From NCBI RefSeq assembly GCF_042677205.1, contig NZ_JBHTIU010000047.1, positions 1 through 64,000 on the forward strand: a stretch of 64,000 bases of DNA, written 5' to 3'. A program made the translations under genes and the position numbers. Numbering within the stretch: the first letter of the stretch is position 1; each line of letters opens with the position of its first letter. The notes beneath the pieces were generated by a model, which saw only the letters and a program-made list of their open reading frames with translations, was not told where the DNA came from and searched no databases. Of this stretch, positions 16,749 to 26,758 are shown in pieces. Origin of the DNA: Paenibacillus_L residui (GTDB lineage Bacteria > Bacillota > Bacilli > Paenibacillales > NBRC-103111).

Positions 16749-17268
16749 ATGGAGATCGCTAACCAGATGCAAAGAGATACAAGACTGCCGAGAAACGCAA
16801 AGGAAGGCATCCTATTTTTATTGATTATTTCAATTATTTCAGTCAACACGATCGCACCGATCATCATGGGGTTGGAGCGCGGCTTTAGCAAAGAGGTTTA
16901 TCTGGATACGCTAAAGATGATTCCGTTTATGTGGATTATCGTTGTTTTATTAGTCAAGCTGGTTGCCGGACCGCTAGTCGGCAAAGTGCTGCCAAAATTT
17001 GTGGGACAGACCGATGATTTAATGCTAGGGTTTTATTGAATACTTTATTAAATGTTACGGTCTTATCGTTCTTCTTACCATTATAGGCACTTGGTTCGGC
17101 ACGAAAAAAATAAGCCTAGAACCGTTTCAAAACTTTCTCCATATCTGGCCTAGAAACTTTGGTGTAGCCTTTTGGATTGAACTGTTGATTGCACAGCCTA
17201 TTGCCAGATTTGCTATGAAAAAATTGCATGCAAGACAGGCGCTCAAAGCAGAAAGTGCAAACTCGTAA
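16749..17268 (+). pseudogene. DUF2798-like membrane protein, split by a frameshift
   Basis: The first part (16749-17039) encodes two membrane helices (EGILFLLIISIISVNTIAPI and LKMIPFMWIIVVLLVKLVAG) and stops at LMLGFY. Shifting one base near the GGGTTTT run at 17028-17034 continues as GLIVLLTIIGTWFGTKKIS...FWIELLIAQPIARFAMKKLH to a stop at 17268. This restores the second two-helix half with the typical PIAR/H motif of the DUF2798 family. It is either a real single-base lesion or a sequence error. GGG lies 5 nt before ATG 16749. Confidence 0.75.
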
Positions 17269-17329
17269 CTTGCAGCAGATCCATTTCTAATTTAAAAAAG
17301 CCTATTTGGCCCCTACACCAATTATTCAC

Positions 17330-17530
17330 AAACGAGATTTGTACGATTTTCCACCCTAGTCATCTAAAAATCTACGCTAATGGATGCACGTAGTACGAAA
17401 TTTCGTATAAAAACAAAGCCGCGGTAACCAAAAAACGGAATTTTGTACGATTTTCCATACAAAACATCTGTGATTGCCCTGAAATGACCGCCGTCTGTAC
17501 GAAAAATCATACAAATCTGCCACTCCCTTG
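17330..17530. repeat. Short interspersed words in the 17.27-17.61 kb intergenic region
   Basis: TTGTACGATTTTCCA occurs twice (near 17339 and 17444), and GTACGAAAAATCATACAAAT (near 17496) and GTACGAAATTTCGTATAAAA (near 17393) are inverted or diverged forms. Together they make a cluster of GTACGA-A/T-tract words. No gene is visible between 17269 and 17611. Confidence 0.5.
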
Positions 17531-17611
17531 ATCGATCCAGCCTGCAGAATGATTGGTCAAGCACTGATTGCGGTTTTGAGTTCCACAAAATTTTTGTAAT
17601 CATAATAGGAG

Positions 17612-17656
17612 AAAGACGATCCTAGATCCAACATTGGATTAGAATCGTCTTTTTAA
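17612..17656. terminator. Intrinsic terminator shared by convergent genes
   Basis: AAAGACGAT (17612-17620) pairs with ATCGTCTTT (17644-17652), with an inner dyad ATCCAACATTGGAT. T-tracts occur on both strands. It ends the nucleoside operon on the minus strand. Confidence 0.8.
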
Positions 17657-17684
17657 ATTTTGTCTGTATAACTAGTAACACCTG

Positions 17685-19076
17685 TTACTCCACACTATGC
17701 TTCCGCACCGCATTGACGGTCCAGTCGGACAGGCCGGTGATGGTCATTTTCTTCATGTTGCGCAGATACGTGTTCAGCTCGTCGCCGATCGGATCGGTCC
17801 ATTTGTTATCAATGGAATCGCGTCCATTCATAATCCCCAGCGCGGTCACGATTTGGGCAGCGTTGCAGTCCACGTCCTGGCCGACCATGGCAATGATATG
17901 CAGAGTTTCGTCGAAGTCGCCGTTGCCGTACCACAGGGCTACGATTTGCGCCATCGCGTTTGGATAAGCATGAATCCAGTTGTATTCCTTAAACTTCTCT
18001 TCGCACAGCTTCCATGTTTCCTGCCAGTCTTCATGCTGACGGCACCAATTCAACGTGGTCGACACAAAATCATAGTACTCGCTGTCTGCCGGAATGGCTT
18101 CTACTGCCAGTTCAACAATCTTGCGAATGTCTTGTTCAACGAAGGCGAGCGATACGAATACGGCGTTGAAAATTTCACCCAACACCCCGTTGTTCGCATG
18201 CGAGACAATCGCATCCGTCCAGGCCAATCGAGCGGCTTCCTTCGGATTTCCCGGAGCCACCATGCCGCAGATCGCACCGCGCATCTGGGCGCCGATCCAT
18301 TCGCGGAACGGATTGTGGGCATAGCCGCTTTCCGGCGGATAAATGCCGTTCGCGATGTTCTTCAGGGCAATTTCTTCTGCGGACCAGCCGCTAGGTACCA
18401 AGGCGACCCATTCTTCGGCAATGGCAGCGGAAGAGACTCCGTAACCTTCTCTATCAAAAGCGTTCAGGAATGCAATTTCGAACGTAATATCGTCGTTGTA
18501 CGTATTTGGCTTGCGCACGTAATAGCGGATATCGCCAAATTTCTCCTTCAGCTTCTGAGAAGTGTAACCCTCAATGGCCGTTCCGAGCGCTCCGCCGACA
18601 ATCTGAGCAAGCCAGCCCGCATAGATGCGCTTCGCGAAATCATCCGAGTGCACATCATACTTGTCGTACGTGCCGAACTTCGCCTGCTGTTCAACCTCTT
18701 CCCACTTGGAATAATACTTGAAATTCCAATAAGGAGACTGCTCATTCTTCGGCAGCTCCTTCAACTCGCGGTTCAAGCGAGCAGTAATGCGCTGCAGCTC
18801 TTGCAGATCATCCCGCTGATAAGCAGCTTCGCCTGCGTCTAAGAGCGCTTCCAGATGACTGGTCTCATAGCCCATGTTGTGCATCGATTGAACAGAGGCT
18901 ACAGCAAGCCCCTCCGGTGCGCCAGAGCCCGGCACGTTGCTGTGCCAGAACAGCTTCAGCATAACGTCGCGGGATTTCTCCACTTCATTCATCAATAACC
19001 AAGTCTGTTCTTCCTCATCCAATACGACCGGGTTTGCTTCCTGCAGCAAACGGTACGCTCTTTCCCATGCTTTCAT
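17685..19076 (-). CDS. ADP-ribosylglycohydrolase family protein
   Basis: 463 residues. After an N-terminal helical domain of ~140 residues, the ADP-ribosylglycohydrolase fold begins at RIYAGWLAQIVGGALGTAIEGY. The metal-binding Asp residues can be placed in NTYNDDITFEIAFL and in GQDVDCNAAQIVTALGIMNG. ATG 19076 follows GGGGAGGA. The enzyme should cleave N-glycosidic bonds of ADP-ribosyl groups or related ribosides. It ends an operon with two nucleoside hydrolases and a nucleoside importer, so a role in breaking down imported ribosides is more likely than protein de-ADP-ribosylation. That role is an inference. Confidence 0.88.
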   Translation of the reverse strand: MKAWERAYRLLQEANPVVLDEEEQTWLLMNEVEKSRDVMLKLFWHSNVPGSGAPEGLAVASVQSMHNMGYETSHLEALLDAGEAAYQRDDLQELQRITARLNRELKELPKNEQSPYWNFKYYSKWEEVEQQAKFGTYDKYDVHSDDFAKRIYAGWLAQIVGGALGTAIEGYTSQKLKEKFGDIRYYVRKPNTYNDDITFEIAFLNAFDREGYGVSSAAIAEEWVALVPSGWSAEEIALKNIANGIYPPESGYAHNPFREWIGAQMRGAICGMVAPGNPKEAARLAWTDAIVSHANNGVLGEIFNAVFVSLAFVEQDIRKIVELAVEAIPADSEYYDFVSTTLNWCRQHEDWQETWKLCEEKFKEYNWIHAYPNAMAQIVALWYGNGDFDETLHIIAMVGQDVDCNAAQIVTALGIMNGRDSIDNKWTDPIGDELNTYLRNMKKMTITGLSDWTVNAVRKHSVE

Positions 19077-19127
19077 GTCTAATTCCTCCCCGTTCATTTA
19101 TTCTGTCATGTCAATCAAAGTCGTCTT

Positions 19128-20063
19128 CTACACCACCCGGCTCATAAAATGCTCCAAAAACCGTGCGGCGTCCACTTCCAGGCAGACCTTAAGGTTCGGT
19201 TGGGCCGATCCCGAAGGATCATGTGGCACGGAAAACGTTCGACCTATCTCCGCTCCATCCACGTCGACTTCGATATGCATCGCCTCTGTCCGGCAGAAGG
19301 ATGGATCGATGACCACACCGACAGCAAGCGGATCATGCAATGCGCAGCCGCCAATGCCTGGGCTCCAGGTTTCATAGGCGTTCATATAAAATTCTGTCGC
19401 CCCGGCAAGCAGTTCGGACAGTTTGCCGCCCTTCTTCCGCCACTCTTCCAGCCTAGCGCATGGCAATAGTGTCTGCATCGTCACATCCAGTCCGACCATG
19501 GTAATCGGCAGCCCGGATTGGAAGACGAACTGGGCCGCTTCCGGGTCGCTGTAAATATTCGCTTCCGCGAACGGAGTCACATTGCCCGGCACAGTTACGG
19601 CACCGCCCATGATGACCACCTGATCCACGAGCTTGACAAATTCGGCGTCCAGTTGAACCGCCAGGGCCAGATTCGTCATCGGTCCTACAGCGATAATGGT
19701 CACCTGACCCGGCATGCTGCGCACTTGTTCGATCATGAATTGCGCAGCGGTCAGTGAACCGGCCCGGCCTTTAGGAAGCGCATCTCCCAATGCGCCCCCC
19801 AGCCCATCTTCGCCATGCACATGCTTGGCATAGCTCTTGACGTTCTGGCCGGAAAAGGGCTTGCCCGCCCCGGCATAGACCGGCACATGCTCGAGCCCGA
19901 GCTGCTCCAGCACATACAAAGTATTGCGGGTCGCTTCGTCTACGGAAACATTCCCGAATAATGTCGTCAAACCGAGCAGCTGCAATTCCGGGGAATGCGC
20001 CGCGTAAGCAATCGCCATCGTGTCGTCGATTCCAGTATCCACGTCCAAAATAATCGGTTTCAT
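19128..20063 (-). CDS. Nucleoside hydrolase (IunH/Rih family), first paralogue
   Basis: A 311-residue calcium-dependent N-ribohydrolase that splits nucleosides into base and ribose. The N-terminal metal site is DVDTGIDD (residues 6-13), TTLFGNVSVDEATRNT follows at the expected spacing, and the C-terminal metal Asp is in LHDPLAVGVVIDP. The active-site His position near residue 240 is in GGCALHDP. GGAGGTG precedes the ATG. It differs from the next gene (DVDTGIDD versus DCDPGHDD), which suggests different base specificities. Both are placed directly behind the importer. Confidence 0.92.
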   Translation of the reverse strand: MKPIILDVDTGIDDTMAIAYAAHSPELQLLGLTTLFGNVSVDEATRNTLYVLEQLGLEHVPVYAGAGKPFSGQNVKSYAKHVHGEDGLGGALGDALPKGRAGSLTAAQFMIEQVRSMPGQVTIIAVGPMTNLALAVQLDAEFVKLVDQVVIMGGAVTVPGNVTPFAEANIYSDPEAAQFVFQSGLPITMVGLDVTMQTLLPCARLEEWRKKGGKLSELLAGATEFYMNAYETWSPGIGGCALHDPLAVGVVIDPSFCRTEAMHIEVDVDGAEIGRTFSVPHDPSGSAQPNLKVCLEVDAARFLEHFMSRVV

Positions 20064-20099
20064 CGTTCGCTCACCTCCGTGATCGTATTTGACTTTGAC

Positions 20100-21050
20100 T
20101 TATTTCTTCTCTGTATAAAAGGTCAGTGCGTTGATCATCAGGTTCCAGAACTTGTCGATATCCAGTTCCAGGGCCACATGGGCATTCGGTTCTTTGCCGG
20201 TGGTGCCCAGCGTATCTACCACGGTCATCCCGTAAGTGAATTCGCCTTTGGTCTCGATATCGACATGCAGCTTACGGCACGTGAACACCGATGGATCAAT
20301 GCAGTACGCCACGCAGCAAGCATCATGAATCGGCGCGCCGTCGAAGCCGAACACTTCTTTGTAGGTCTGCATGAAAAACTGCAGCAGCTCTTCGACGAAG
20401 TCCGACACCGGATTGCCGATTTCCCGAATTCGCTTCTGTACCTCCGGCGTCGCCAGTGCCTGATGGGTAAGATCAAGCCCGAACATAGCGATCGGAACCC
20501 CGCTCTCGAACACGACTTTAGCCGCTTCAGCGTCGACGTAGATGTTGAATTCCGCCGCTGGCGTCCAGTTCCCGAAGGTGCCGCCGCCCATCAGGACGAT
20601 CTCCCGGATTTTCGGAGCGATCGCCGGCTCCTTGCGCAGCGCCATCGCGATATTCGTCAATGGACCCGTTGGAACGAGCGTAATATCGCCATCTGACTGA
20701 AGCAGCTCCCGGATGATAAAATCAACGGCATGTTCTTCCACAATTGTCTTGGTTGGCTCGGGGAGCATCGGGCCGTCCATTCCGCTGTCTCCGTGAATAT
20801 CCGGAGCCGTCTCCCGCTTGCGCACAAGCGGTTGTCCTGCTCCTTTGGCCACAGGCACCTCATGCAGCCCTGCAATTTCACAAACTTTCAATGCATTGAT
20901 GGTCGTTTTATCTACTTCTGCATTTCCTGCAACGGTCGTAATCCCGATCAATTCCACCTTCGGACTAGCTGCGGCAAGCAAAATCGCTATCGCATCATCA
21001 TGCCCCGGATCGCAGTCAATGATTATTTTTCTTCGATCTGAGCTGTTCAT
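20100..21050 (-). CDS. Nucleoside hydrolase (IunH/Rih family), second paralogue
   Basis: 316 residues. It carries the canonical metal motif DCDPGHDDAIA at residues 12-22, TTVAGNAEVDKTTINALK, and the C-terminal IHDACCVAYCIDPS. VLMGGGTFGNWTPAAEFNIYVDAEAA matches the substrate-binding segment of the family. AAAGGAG precedes the ATG by ~11 nt. It lies 20 bases after the permease gene, so it belongs to the importer operon. It releases ribose from imported nucleosides, feeding the ribokinase encoded upstream. Confidence 0.93.
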   Translation of the reverse strand: MNSSDRRKIIIDCDPGHDDAIAILLAAASPKVELIGITTVAGNAEVDKTTINALKVCEIAGLHEVPVAKGAGQPLVRKRETAPDIHGDSGMDGPMLPEPTKTIVEEHAVDFIIRELLQSDGDITLVPTGPLTNIAMALRKEPAIAPKIREIVLMGGGTFGNWTPAAEFNIYVDAEAAKVVFESGVPIAMFGLDLTHQALATPEVQKRIREIGNPVSDFVEELLQFFMQTYKEVFGFDGAPIHDACCVAYCIDPSVFTCRKLHVDIETKGEFTYGMTVVDTLGTTGKEPNAHVALELDIDKFWNLMINALTFYTEKK

Positions 21051-21070
21051 CGGCTGTCATCTCCTTTAAA

Positions 21071-22006
21071 TTATGTCAGGGTCGCTAATCTTCTCTTGTT
21101 CCGCAATGAAAAAAATACGAGTGCAGCAATCGTCACAACATATGGAATCATTTGAATGAACTGGCTCGGAATCGGCGAGTTCGGAACGGTCTGAACGATC
21201 GTTCCCAGCGCGCTGGCTAAGCCGAAGATGACCGAACCGATCAAAATTCCAACCGGATTCCGGTTGCCGAGCAGCACGACGGCCAACGCGAGAAAACCGG
21301 TACCTGCCGTCATATCCTTGACGAACATATTCGTCAATCCATTGGACAGGAATGCACCGGCAAGACCTGCGAACGCACCGCTCCAAGCCAATGCCGAGTA
21401 TTGAATCCTTGTCACCGGAATGCCGAGCGATTGAGCCGCTAGCGGCGCTTCTCCAACGGATCGCAAGTGAACCCCATAAGGCGTTCGGTAAATCAGGAAC
21501 ATACAAAATACAACGGAGAACAAAGCAATCCAGACCATCAGGCTATGTCCGCTCAGCAGTCTGCCCAGCACAGGCACATCCTCGATAAACGGAATATTGA
21601 CCACTGGAATGCGCGGTGCCCCTGCCGGCGAATAGTTGCCAGTCAGGCCGTAGAGCTTGCTCATCAGGAAGATCGTAAAGCCGGAACCAAAAATATTAAC
21701 AGCAAATCCGGTAATGATGATATCGACCTTCATTTTGAGGTAGAAGAAGCCCATGCCGTAACTGATGAGCATGGAAACCGCAACGCCTGCCAACACGCCC
21801 AGCGCCCAGCTGCCCGTTGCGGAACCGACGGCAATCGAGGTGAAGGCCGACATCAGCATCAGACCTTCCAGCCCGATGTTGATGACACCGCCGATATCCG
21901 AAATGAGCCCGCCCAAGGCGGATAACAGAATGGGCGTCATTAAACGAAGCAGCACGACGAACAGCGAGAGATCCAGGATCTGGCCCCAAATGGTTTCCCA
22001 CACCAT
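21071..22006 (-). CDS. Nucleoside ABC transporter permease (NupQ/YufQ-like)
   Basis: 311 residues with about nine hydrophobic segments in the BPD_transp_2 arrangement. GLISDIGGVINIGLEGLMLM is the hallmark sequence of this subfamily, and EAPLAAQSLGIPVTRIQYSA is the coupling-loop region facing the ATPase. It starts directly after the stop of the other permease gene. The two permeases, the double ATPase and the BMP lipoprotein form a Nup-type nucleoside importer, as described in Bacillus (formerly Yuf) and related bacteria. Confidence 0.92.
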   Translation of the reverse strand: MVWETIWGQILDLSLFVVLLRLMTPILLSALGGLISDIGGVINIGLEGLMLMSAFTSIAVGSATGSWALGVLAGVAVSMLISYGMGFFYLKMKVDIIITGFAVNIFGSGFTIFLMSKLYGLTGNYSPAGAPRIPVVNIPFIEDVPVLGRLLSGHSLMVWIALFSVVFCMFLIYRTPYGVHLRSVGEAPLAAQSLGIPVTRIQYSALAWSGAFAGLAGAFLSNGLTNMFVKDMTAGTGFLALAVVLLGNRNPVGILIGSVIFGLASALGTIVQTVPNSPIPSQFIQMIPYVVTIAALVFFSLRNKRRLATLT

Positions 22007-22007
22007 A

Positions 22008-23069
22008 TTACTTCACCGCCTTCTGACTGGTTTTGGCATATCTTTGTTTGATAAAGGTGAAAATGGCCTGTGCCGATACGAGCAGGACGAGCATAACTTG
22101 GATGATGACCGCAACTTCACGAGGCATATCGCTGCCGAACTGCATCGTCTGCGCGCCTACCTGAATATAGGCATAGAACAGCGCGGCAATCAGGACGCCA
22201 ATCGGATGATTACGGGCAAGCAGCGCGATGATGATGCCGTCAAATCCGAGGCTGGCCGAGAAGCTTTCCTTGAACGTGGAGTGGATGCCGAGGACTTCCA
22301 CAATTCCCGCCAATCCGGCCAATGCACCGCTGATCATCACACTGATAACGATTACTTTGCGTGTGGCGATCCCGCCGTATCTGGCAAAATGTCCGTTTTT
22401 CCCAACAAGTCTCAGCTCGTACCCAATCGGGGTTTTATACATCAGGATATAGACGAATATAACCGCCCCAATCGCGATCAGAATGCCGGCATGCGCATTC
22501 ATTCCGGGGAAGATCTTCGCCAGCAGGATATCCGGGTTGATATTCTCCATTCTGGCATACCCTCCGCCATCGACTGCTTTGAACTGATTGTTGACAAAAT
22601 AAGACGTCGTTAAAATAGCTACATAATTGAGCATTAAGGTCGTAACAATCTCATTGGCGTTCAAATACGCCTTCAATATACCCGGAATCGCCCCGAAGAT
22701 CGCTCCGCCTACAAGCGCGCATACAATCACAAGCGGGAAATGAATCCAAGGACTTAGACCAGGCAAATAAACACCGGCAATCGCGCCGATAAATGCGCCG
22801 ATATACAGTTGTCCTTCAGCCCCCATGCTGAATACGCCTGATTGTAAAACAACGGATAGGGCAAGCCCTGTAAAAATGAGCGGAACCGCTTTGTTCAGAA
22901 TCGTTCCGATATTAAACGTGCTGGAAATCGGATCAAGAAGCAATGCACTGATTGCTGTAAGCGGTTCACTGCTGGTGAACAGAATGACAACAAATCCGCA
23001 CAACAGAGCCATGACAACCGCCAGCACGATTCCGCTCAATTCTAAGACTAAACCTTTGGATGTTCTCAT
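22008..23069 (-). CDS. Nucleoside ABC transporter permease (NupP/YufP-like)
   Basis: 353 residues with about ten hydrophobic segments. SGVFSMGAEGQLYIGAFIGA is the conserved family segment, and YGGIATRKVIVISVMISGAL the coupling region. Its ATG overlaps the stop of the ATPase gene (ATGA), indicating coupled translation. It pairs with the NupQ-like permease downstream. Confidence 0.92.
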   Translation of the reverse strand: MRTSKGLVLELSGIVLAVVMALLCGFVVILFTSSEPLTAISALLLDPISSTFNIGTILNKAVPLIFTGLALSVVLQSGVFSMGAEGQLYIGAFIGAIAGVYLPGLSPWIHFPLVIVCALVGGAIFGAIPGILKAYLNANEIVTTLMLNYVAILTTSYFVNNQFKAVDGGGYARMENINPDILLAKIFPGMNAHAGILIAIGAVIFVYILMYKTPIGYELRLVGKNGHFARYGGIATRKVIVISVMISGALAGLAGIVEVLGIHSTFKESFSASLGFDGIIIALLARNHPIGVLIAALFYAYIQVGAQTMQFGSDMPREVAVIIQVMLVLLVSAQAIFTFIKQRYAKTSQKAVK

Positions 23070-24610
23070 TGTGCCGCCTCCTGTCCCTGTTTTTTGATGC
23101 CCAGCATATAATAACCAATCTCTTGCTCTGTCAGGTCAGGCGTATTGTCGAGAAGCGCTACGATTTCCCCGTTATAAAGCACGGCAATCCGGTCGCTGAG
23201 CGCCATGACTTCCGACAGTTCGGCCGAGACGACCATCACTGCCGCTCCGCCATCCCGCCGCTTGATGATTTCGCGATGAATAAACTCGATGGCGCCGATG
23301 TCGACGCCGCGGGTCGGCTGTGAAGCGATCAGCAGCTTCGGATTTTTGGACAGCTCCCGGGCCACTACGACCTTCTGGAGGTTCCCCCCGGACAATGCGC
23401 CCGCCATAATCTCCTCGTTCTGAGCACGAACGTCGAAGATTTCCATCATCGTCTTGGCGAACTGCTTGATTTTCTTCTTGCTTAGAAAAGGACCGATTTT
23501 GAACTCGGGATGCCGGTAATAATCCAGAATCAAATTTTCGGCAATGCTGGATGTCAAGCTGGCTCCGGCGGTTTGCCGATCTTCGGGAACATGGCCCACT
23601 TTCATGCGCCGGATCTCCGCAACGCTTGTGCTAAGCAAGTCTTTATTCTGATAACGGGCCTCGCCCGAACTCGCCTTGCGCAAGCCGGTCAGGGTCTCGA
23701 CAAGCTCCGTTTGGCCATTGCCCTCAACTCCTGCGATGCCCAAAACTTCACCGGCACGAATGTCGAAGGAGACTCCGTTCAGCGCTAAAGCGCCTTTGTC
23801 GTCCAGCGAACTGAGATTGCGAACAGACAGGACCACTTCCTTGGGCTCAGCCGGTATTTTCTCCACCCGGAATAATACATCACGCCCAACCATCAGCCGG
23901 GAAATTTCCTCCTGGTTCGTATCTTTCGTCAGGAGCGTTGCAATGGATTTGCCCGCCCGCAATACGGTAATGCGGTTGGAGATTTCCATCACCTCGCGCA
24001 GCTTATGCGTGATGAAAATAATGGTATGCCCCTGGCTGACCAGCGCCTTGACGGAGTCGAACAGCTCGTCCGTTTCCTGCGGCGTCAGCACCGCTGTCGG
24101 TTCATCCAAAATAATCAGCTTAGCCCCGCGATACAAAACCTTCAGAATTTCCACCCGCTGCTTCTGCCCGACAGGAATCGTCTCGACTTTGGCTTGCAGG
24201 TTAACCTTCAGACCATAGGTTTTAATCAAATGCTCGACTTGCTGGAATTCCTTCGCGCGATCGCGGAACATCGACAGCATGCCTTTCTTCGGCTCATCGC
24301 CAAGCACGATATTCTCTGAAACCGTCAAGGAAGGGGCCAGCATGAAATGTTGATGAACCATGCCCATGCCTTGCTTGATCGCATCACGCGGCCCGTCAAA
24401 GCTGATGGCCTGTCCTTTATATTCAATCGTTCCGCTCGTCGGCGCTTCCAAACCAAACAGGATTTTCATCAGGGTCGATTTACCGGCACCGTTCTCCCCC
24501 ACCAAAGCATGAATTTCTCCTTCATGAACGGTCAGATCAACGCCTCGGTTGGCGGCGGTTCCATTCGGGTACACTTTATGAATATTTTTCATTTCGAGTA
24601 GAATCGACAT
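23066..24610 (-). CDS. Nucleoside ABC transporter ATP-binding protein (NupO/YufO-like, two ATPase domains)
   Basis: A 514-residue fusion of two ABC domains. The first has Walker A GENGAGKSTLMK, Walker B KLIILDEPTAVLTPQE and the degenerate signature PVGQKQRVEILK. The second has the Walker-A-like GVEGNGQTELVE, the signature LSGGNLQKVVVARE and KLLIASQPTRGVDIG. This asymmetric arrangement is standard for sugar and nucleoside importers of this class. The lipoprotein gene lies ~100 bases upstream across a strong hairpin, and the permeases follow without a gap. It powers import at the inner face of the membrane. Confidence 0.94.
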   Translation of the reverse strand: MSILLEMKNIHKVYPNGTAANRGVDLTVHEGEIHALVGENGAGKSTLMKILFGLEAPTSGTIEYKGQAISFDGPRDAIKQGMGMVHQHFMLAPSLTVSENIVLGDEPKKGMLSMFRDRAKEFQQVEHLIKTYGLKVNLQAKVETIPVGQKQRVEILKVLYRGAKLIILDEPTAVLTPQETDELFDSVKALVSQGHTIIFITHKLREVMEISNRITVLRAGKSIATLLTKDTNQEEISRLMVGRDVLFRVEKIPAEPKEVVLSVRNLSSLDDKGALALNGVSFDIRAGEVLGIAGVEGNGQTELVETLTGLRKASSGEARYQNKDLLSTSVAEIRRMKVGHVPEDRQTAGASLTSSIAENLILDYYRHPEFKIGPFLSKKKIKQFAKTMMEIFDVRAQNEEIMAGALSGGNLQKVVVARELSKNPKLLIASQPTRGVDIGAIEFIHREIIKRRDGGAAVMVVSAELSEVMALSDRIAVLYNGEIVALLDNTPDLTEQEIGYYMLGIKKQGQEAAQ

Positions 24611-24676
24611 CGTTATCCCCCCGCCACAGAATTATTCCAACTCATCTGACAAACGCGTTAAACGCTAATGATATAC

Positions 24677-24703
24677 GAGAGGTGAGGCGAGGCCGCACCT
24701 CTC
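24677..24703 (-). other. Intercistronic hairpin between lipoprotein and ATPase genes
   Basis: GAGAGGTG and CACCTCTC form an 8-bp stem with an 11-nt GC-rich loop and no T-run. Such hairpins behind binding-protein genes commonly protect the upstream message and so raise binding-protein levels relative to the transporter. That role is inferred here. Confidence 0.65.
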
Positions 24704-24711
24704 CGCCGAAA

Positions 24712-25803
24712 TTATTTCAGAGCCGATTCGACTTTAATTTCTCCTTTGGAGAGCTTGTCTTCGATTTCTGTCATTTTATCTTTGATTGATTGCGGTACAT
24801 GCTGCTCGTACAGCTCGTCCTTCGCCAGGCCAACGCCGCCTTCTTTCATGCCAAGCACCTCGTTCGTGCCGAACTTCAATTCATCCTTCAGCATTAATTC
24901 AAATGCGCGGAAAATGGACTGGTCCACATTCTTCATCATCGAAGTTAAAACACTGCCGGGATACAGCGGATTTTGGTTAGAATCGACGCCAATGGAGTAA
25001 ACGCCCTTCTCATTTGCTCCCTCCAGACCGCCAAGACCTGCAGCAGAAGCTACATTGAACACGATATCCGCTTTTTGCGAATTGATTTGGGCCAGCGCCA
25101 GTTCTTTGCCCTTCGGCGCGTTGGAGAAGTCGCCCACATAGGAAGTAACAACCTTCACATCTGGATCTACATAATGTGCGCCCTGCTCATAACCGGCCCG
25201 GAAGTCGTTAATAATCGGAATGTCCATACCGCCGACAAAACCGACGACCTTCTCAGGATTCGCCCCTTTGAGCTCCGTGTTGGTCGTTACCAATGCAGCG
25301 AATGCACCTGCCAGGAATGAACCTTCGCTTTGCGAGTACAGCATCGAGTAAACATTCGGAACGCCTTCAATCACTTCATCAAAGAAAATAAATTTAACAT
25401 CCGGATAGCGTTTAGCCAGGTCGATCGTAATGTCGGACATTTGGCTAGTGCCGACAACAACAACATTATAGTTGCCGCTGGCTACAAGAGACTCCAGGCT
25501 TGCCGCCCAATCCGCCTGATTGGTTCCGCCTTCAACGGTCTTGGATTTGATTCCAAGCTCTTTTACCGCCCTCTGCATGCCCGCTTGGGCCGAGTCGAAG
25601 AAGCTCTTATCGCCGAGTGTGCTGTTTACGAAGTAAACCGCGCTGATTTGATCGCCGCCAGTCGCCCCCGTTCCGCCCGGTGCCGCCGATTCGGAAGGTG
25701 ACGCAGGCGAATTAGGTGCTGTGTTTGACTTGCCGCATGCGGCCAGGACCAGAACGATGGAAAGGAGTAGTATACCCAATGCACTAAATTTTTTGGTTTT
25801 CAT
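24712..25803 (-). CDS. BMP family nucleoside-binding lipoprotein
   Basis: 363 residues. A lipoprotein signal peptide (MKTKKFSALGILLLSIVLVL) ends in the lipobox LAAC, giving a lipidated Cys at about residue 23. A Ser/Pro/Gly-rich linker follows, then the basic-membrane-protein fold (AVYFVNSTLGDKSFFDSAQA; GFVGGMDIPIINDFRAGYEQ). It is anchored on the outer face of the membrane and delivers nucleosides to the permease pair. It lies between the ribokinase gene (23 bases upstream) and the ATPase gene. Confidence 0.93.
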   Translation of the reverse strand: MKTKKFSALGILLLSIVLVLAACGKSNTAPNSPASPSESAAPGGTGATGGDQISAVYFVNSTLGDKSFFDSAQAGMQRAVKELGIKSKTVEGGTNQADWAASLESLVASGNYNVVVVGTSQMSDITIDLAKRYPDVKFIFFDEVIEGVPNVYSMLYSQSEGSFLAGAFAALVTTNTELKGANPEKVVGFVGGMDIPIINDFRAGYEQGAHYVDPDVKVVTSYVGDFSNAPKGKELALAQINSQKADIVFNVASAAGLGGLEGANEKGVYSIGVDSNQNPLYPGSVLTSMMKNVDQSIFRAFELMLKDELKFGTNEVLGMKEGGVGLAKDELYEQHVPQSIKDKMTEIEDKLSKGEIKVESALK

Positions 25804-25826
25804 GTAAAAGCCTCCCTTGGTTGTAT

Positions 25827-26758
25827 CTAATTGTGTGCTTCCTTTTTCATAAAATCTTCGGCTTCCTCCAGACTCGGCATGGAAGCTTGCGCTCCCTTGC
25901 GCGTGACGGTAATTGCACCGATGGCCGAGGCGAATTTCGCCGAGGCCCAGACATCTTTCCCGCTTACGATGGCAGCTCCGACCGCACCGGCAAACGCATC
26001 TCCAGCCGCAGTGGAATCGACAGCTTGGACTTGATACGGTTCCACGAAGAAAGTGCGATTGGCGTTGACCACAACAATTCCTTTTTCCCCCAATTTTGCA
26101 AATACCGTAGATACACCTTGCCGCAGCAGTTCAACCGCAGCAAGCTTGGCCGTGACCTGATCGTGGACTTCAATCCCCGTTAATTGAGAGATTTCCGTCT
26201 CGTTCGGAACGATATAGTCGACCATGCTCAGCAATTCCGCTGTTAGCGGCTGTACCGGGGCCGGATCCAGCATCACCGGAACCTTATGGCGCCTTGCAAT
26301 CGCAATCGCTTCCCTCACCGTCTCGAGCGGTATTTCCAACTGGACCATCAGCAGTTTGGCCTGCTTAATCCGTTCTTCCTGCCGGCGGATATCTGCTGGA
26401 GTCAGCTTATGGTTAGCGCCCGGAGCAACAACAATGCTATTATCACCTTCGGAATCAAGCGTTACGAAAGCTACGCCTGTCGCCTGATCAGGAACTTTCT
26501 CAATCGCGCTGCAGTCGATCCCGAGCTGTACAAGATTCTCCAGCAATTGATCGGCAAACAGATCTTGGCCTANNNNNNNNNNNNNNNNNNNNNNNNNNNN
26601 NNNNNNNNNNNNNNNNNNNNNNNNNNNTTGGCCCCTTTACCGCCTGCATTCATGAAGAAATCACCGCCTAAAACGGTTTCTCCACGACCGGGACGATGTT
26701 TCAGACTAACGACCATGTCCATATTTAGGCTACCCACAACAACTATCTGAGCACTCAT
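25827..26758 (-). CDS. rbsK: Ribokinase (PfkB family), interrupted by an assembly gap
   Basis: Phosphorylates ribose to ribose 5-phosphate. The N-terminus MSAQIVVVGSLNMDMVV and the substrate motif NAGGKGA lie upstream of the N-run 26573-26627. After it the frame resumes at QDLFADQLLENLVQLGID. About 20 residues are hidden; the flanks match ribokinase continuously, so the gene is probably intact and the nominal gap length (55) is just out of frame. The C-terminal catalytic motif is DSTAAGDAFAGAVGAAIV. Its ATG overlaps the LacI stop (ATGA). It consumes ribose released by the two nucleoside hydrolases. Confidence 0.9.
26573..26627. other. Assembly gap (55 N) inside the ribokinase gene
   Basis: Unresolved bases within rbsK. 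Comparison of the flanking protein sequence suggests the true gap is about 56-62 bases. Confidence 0.99.
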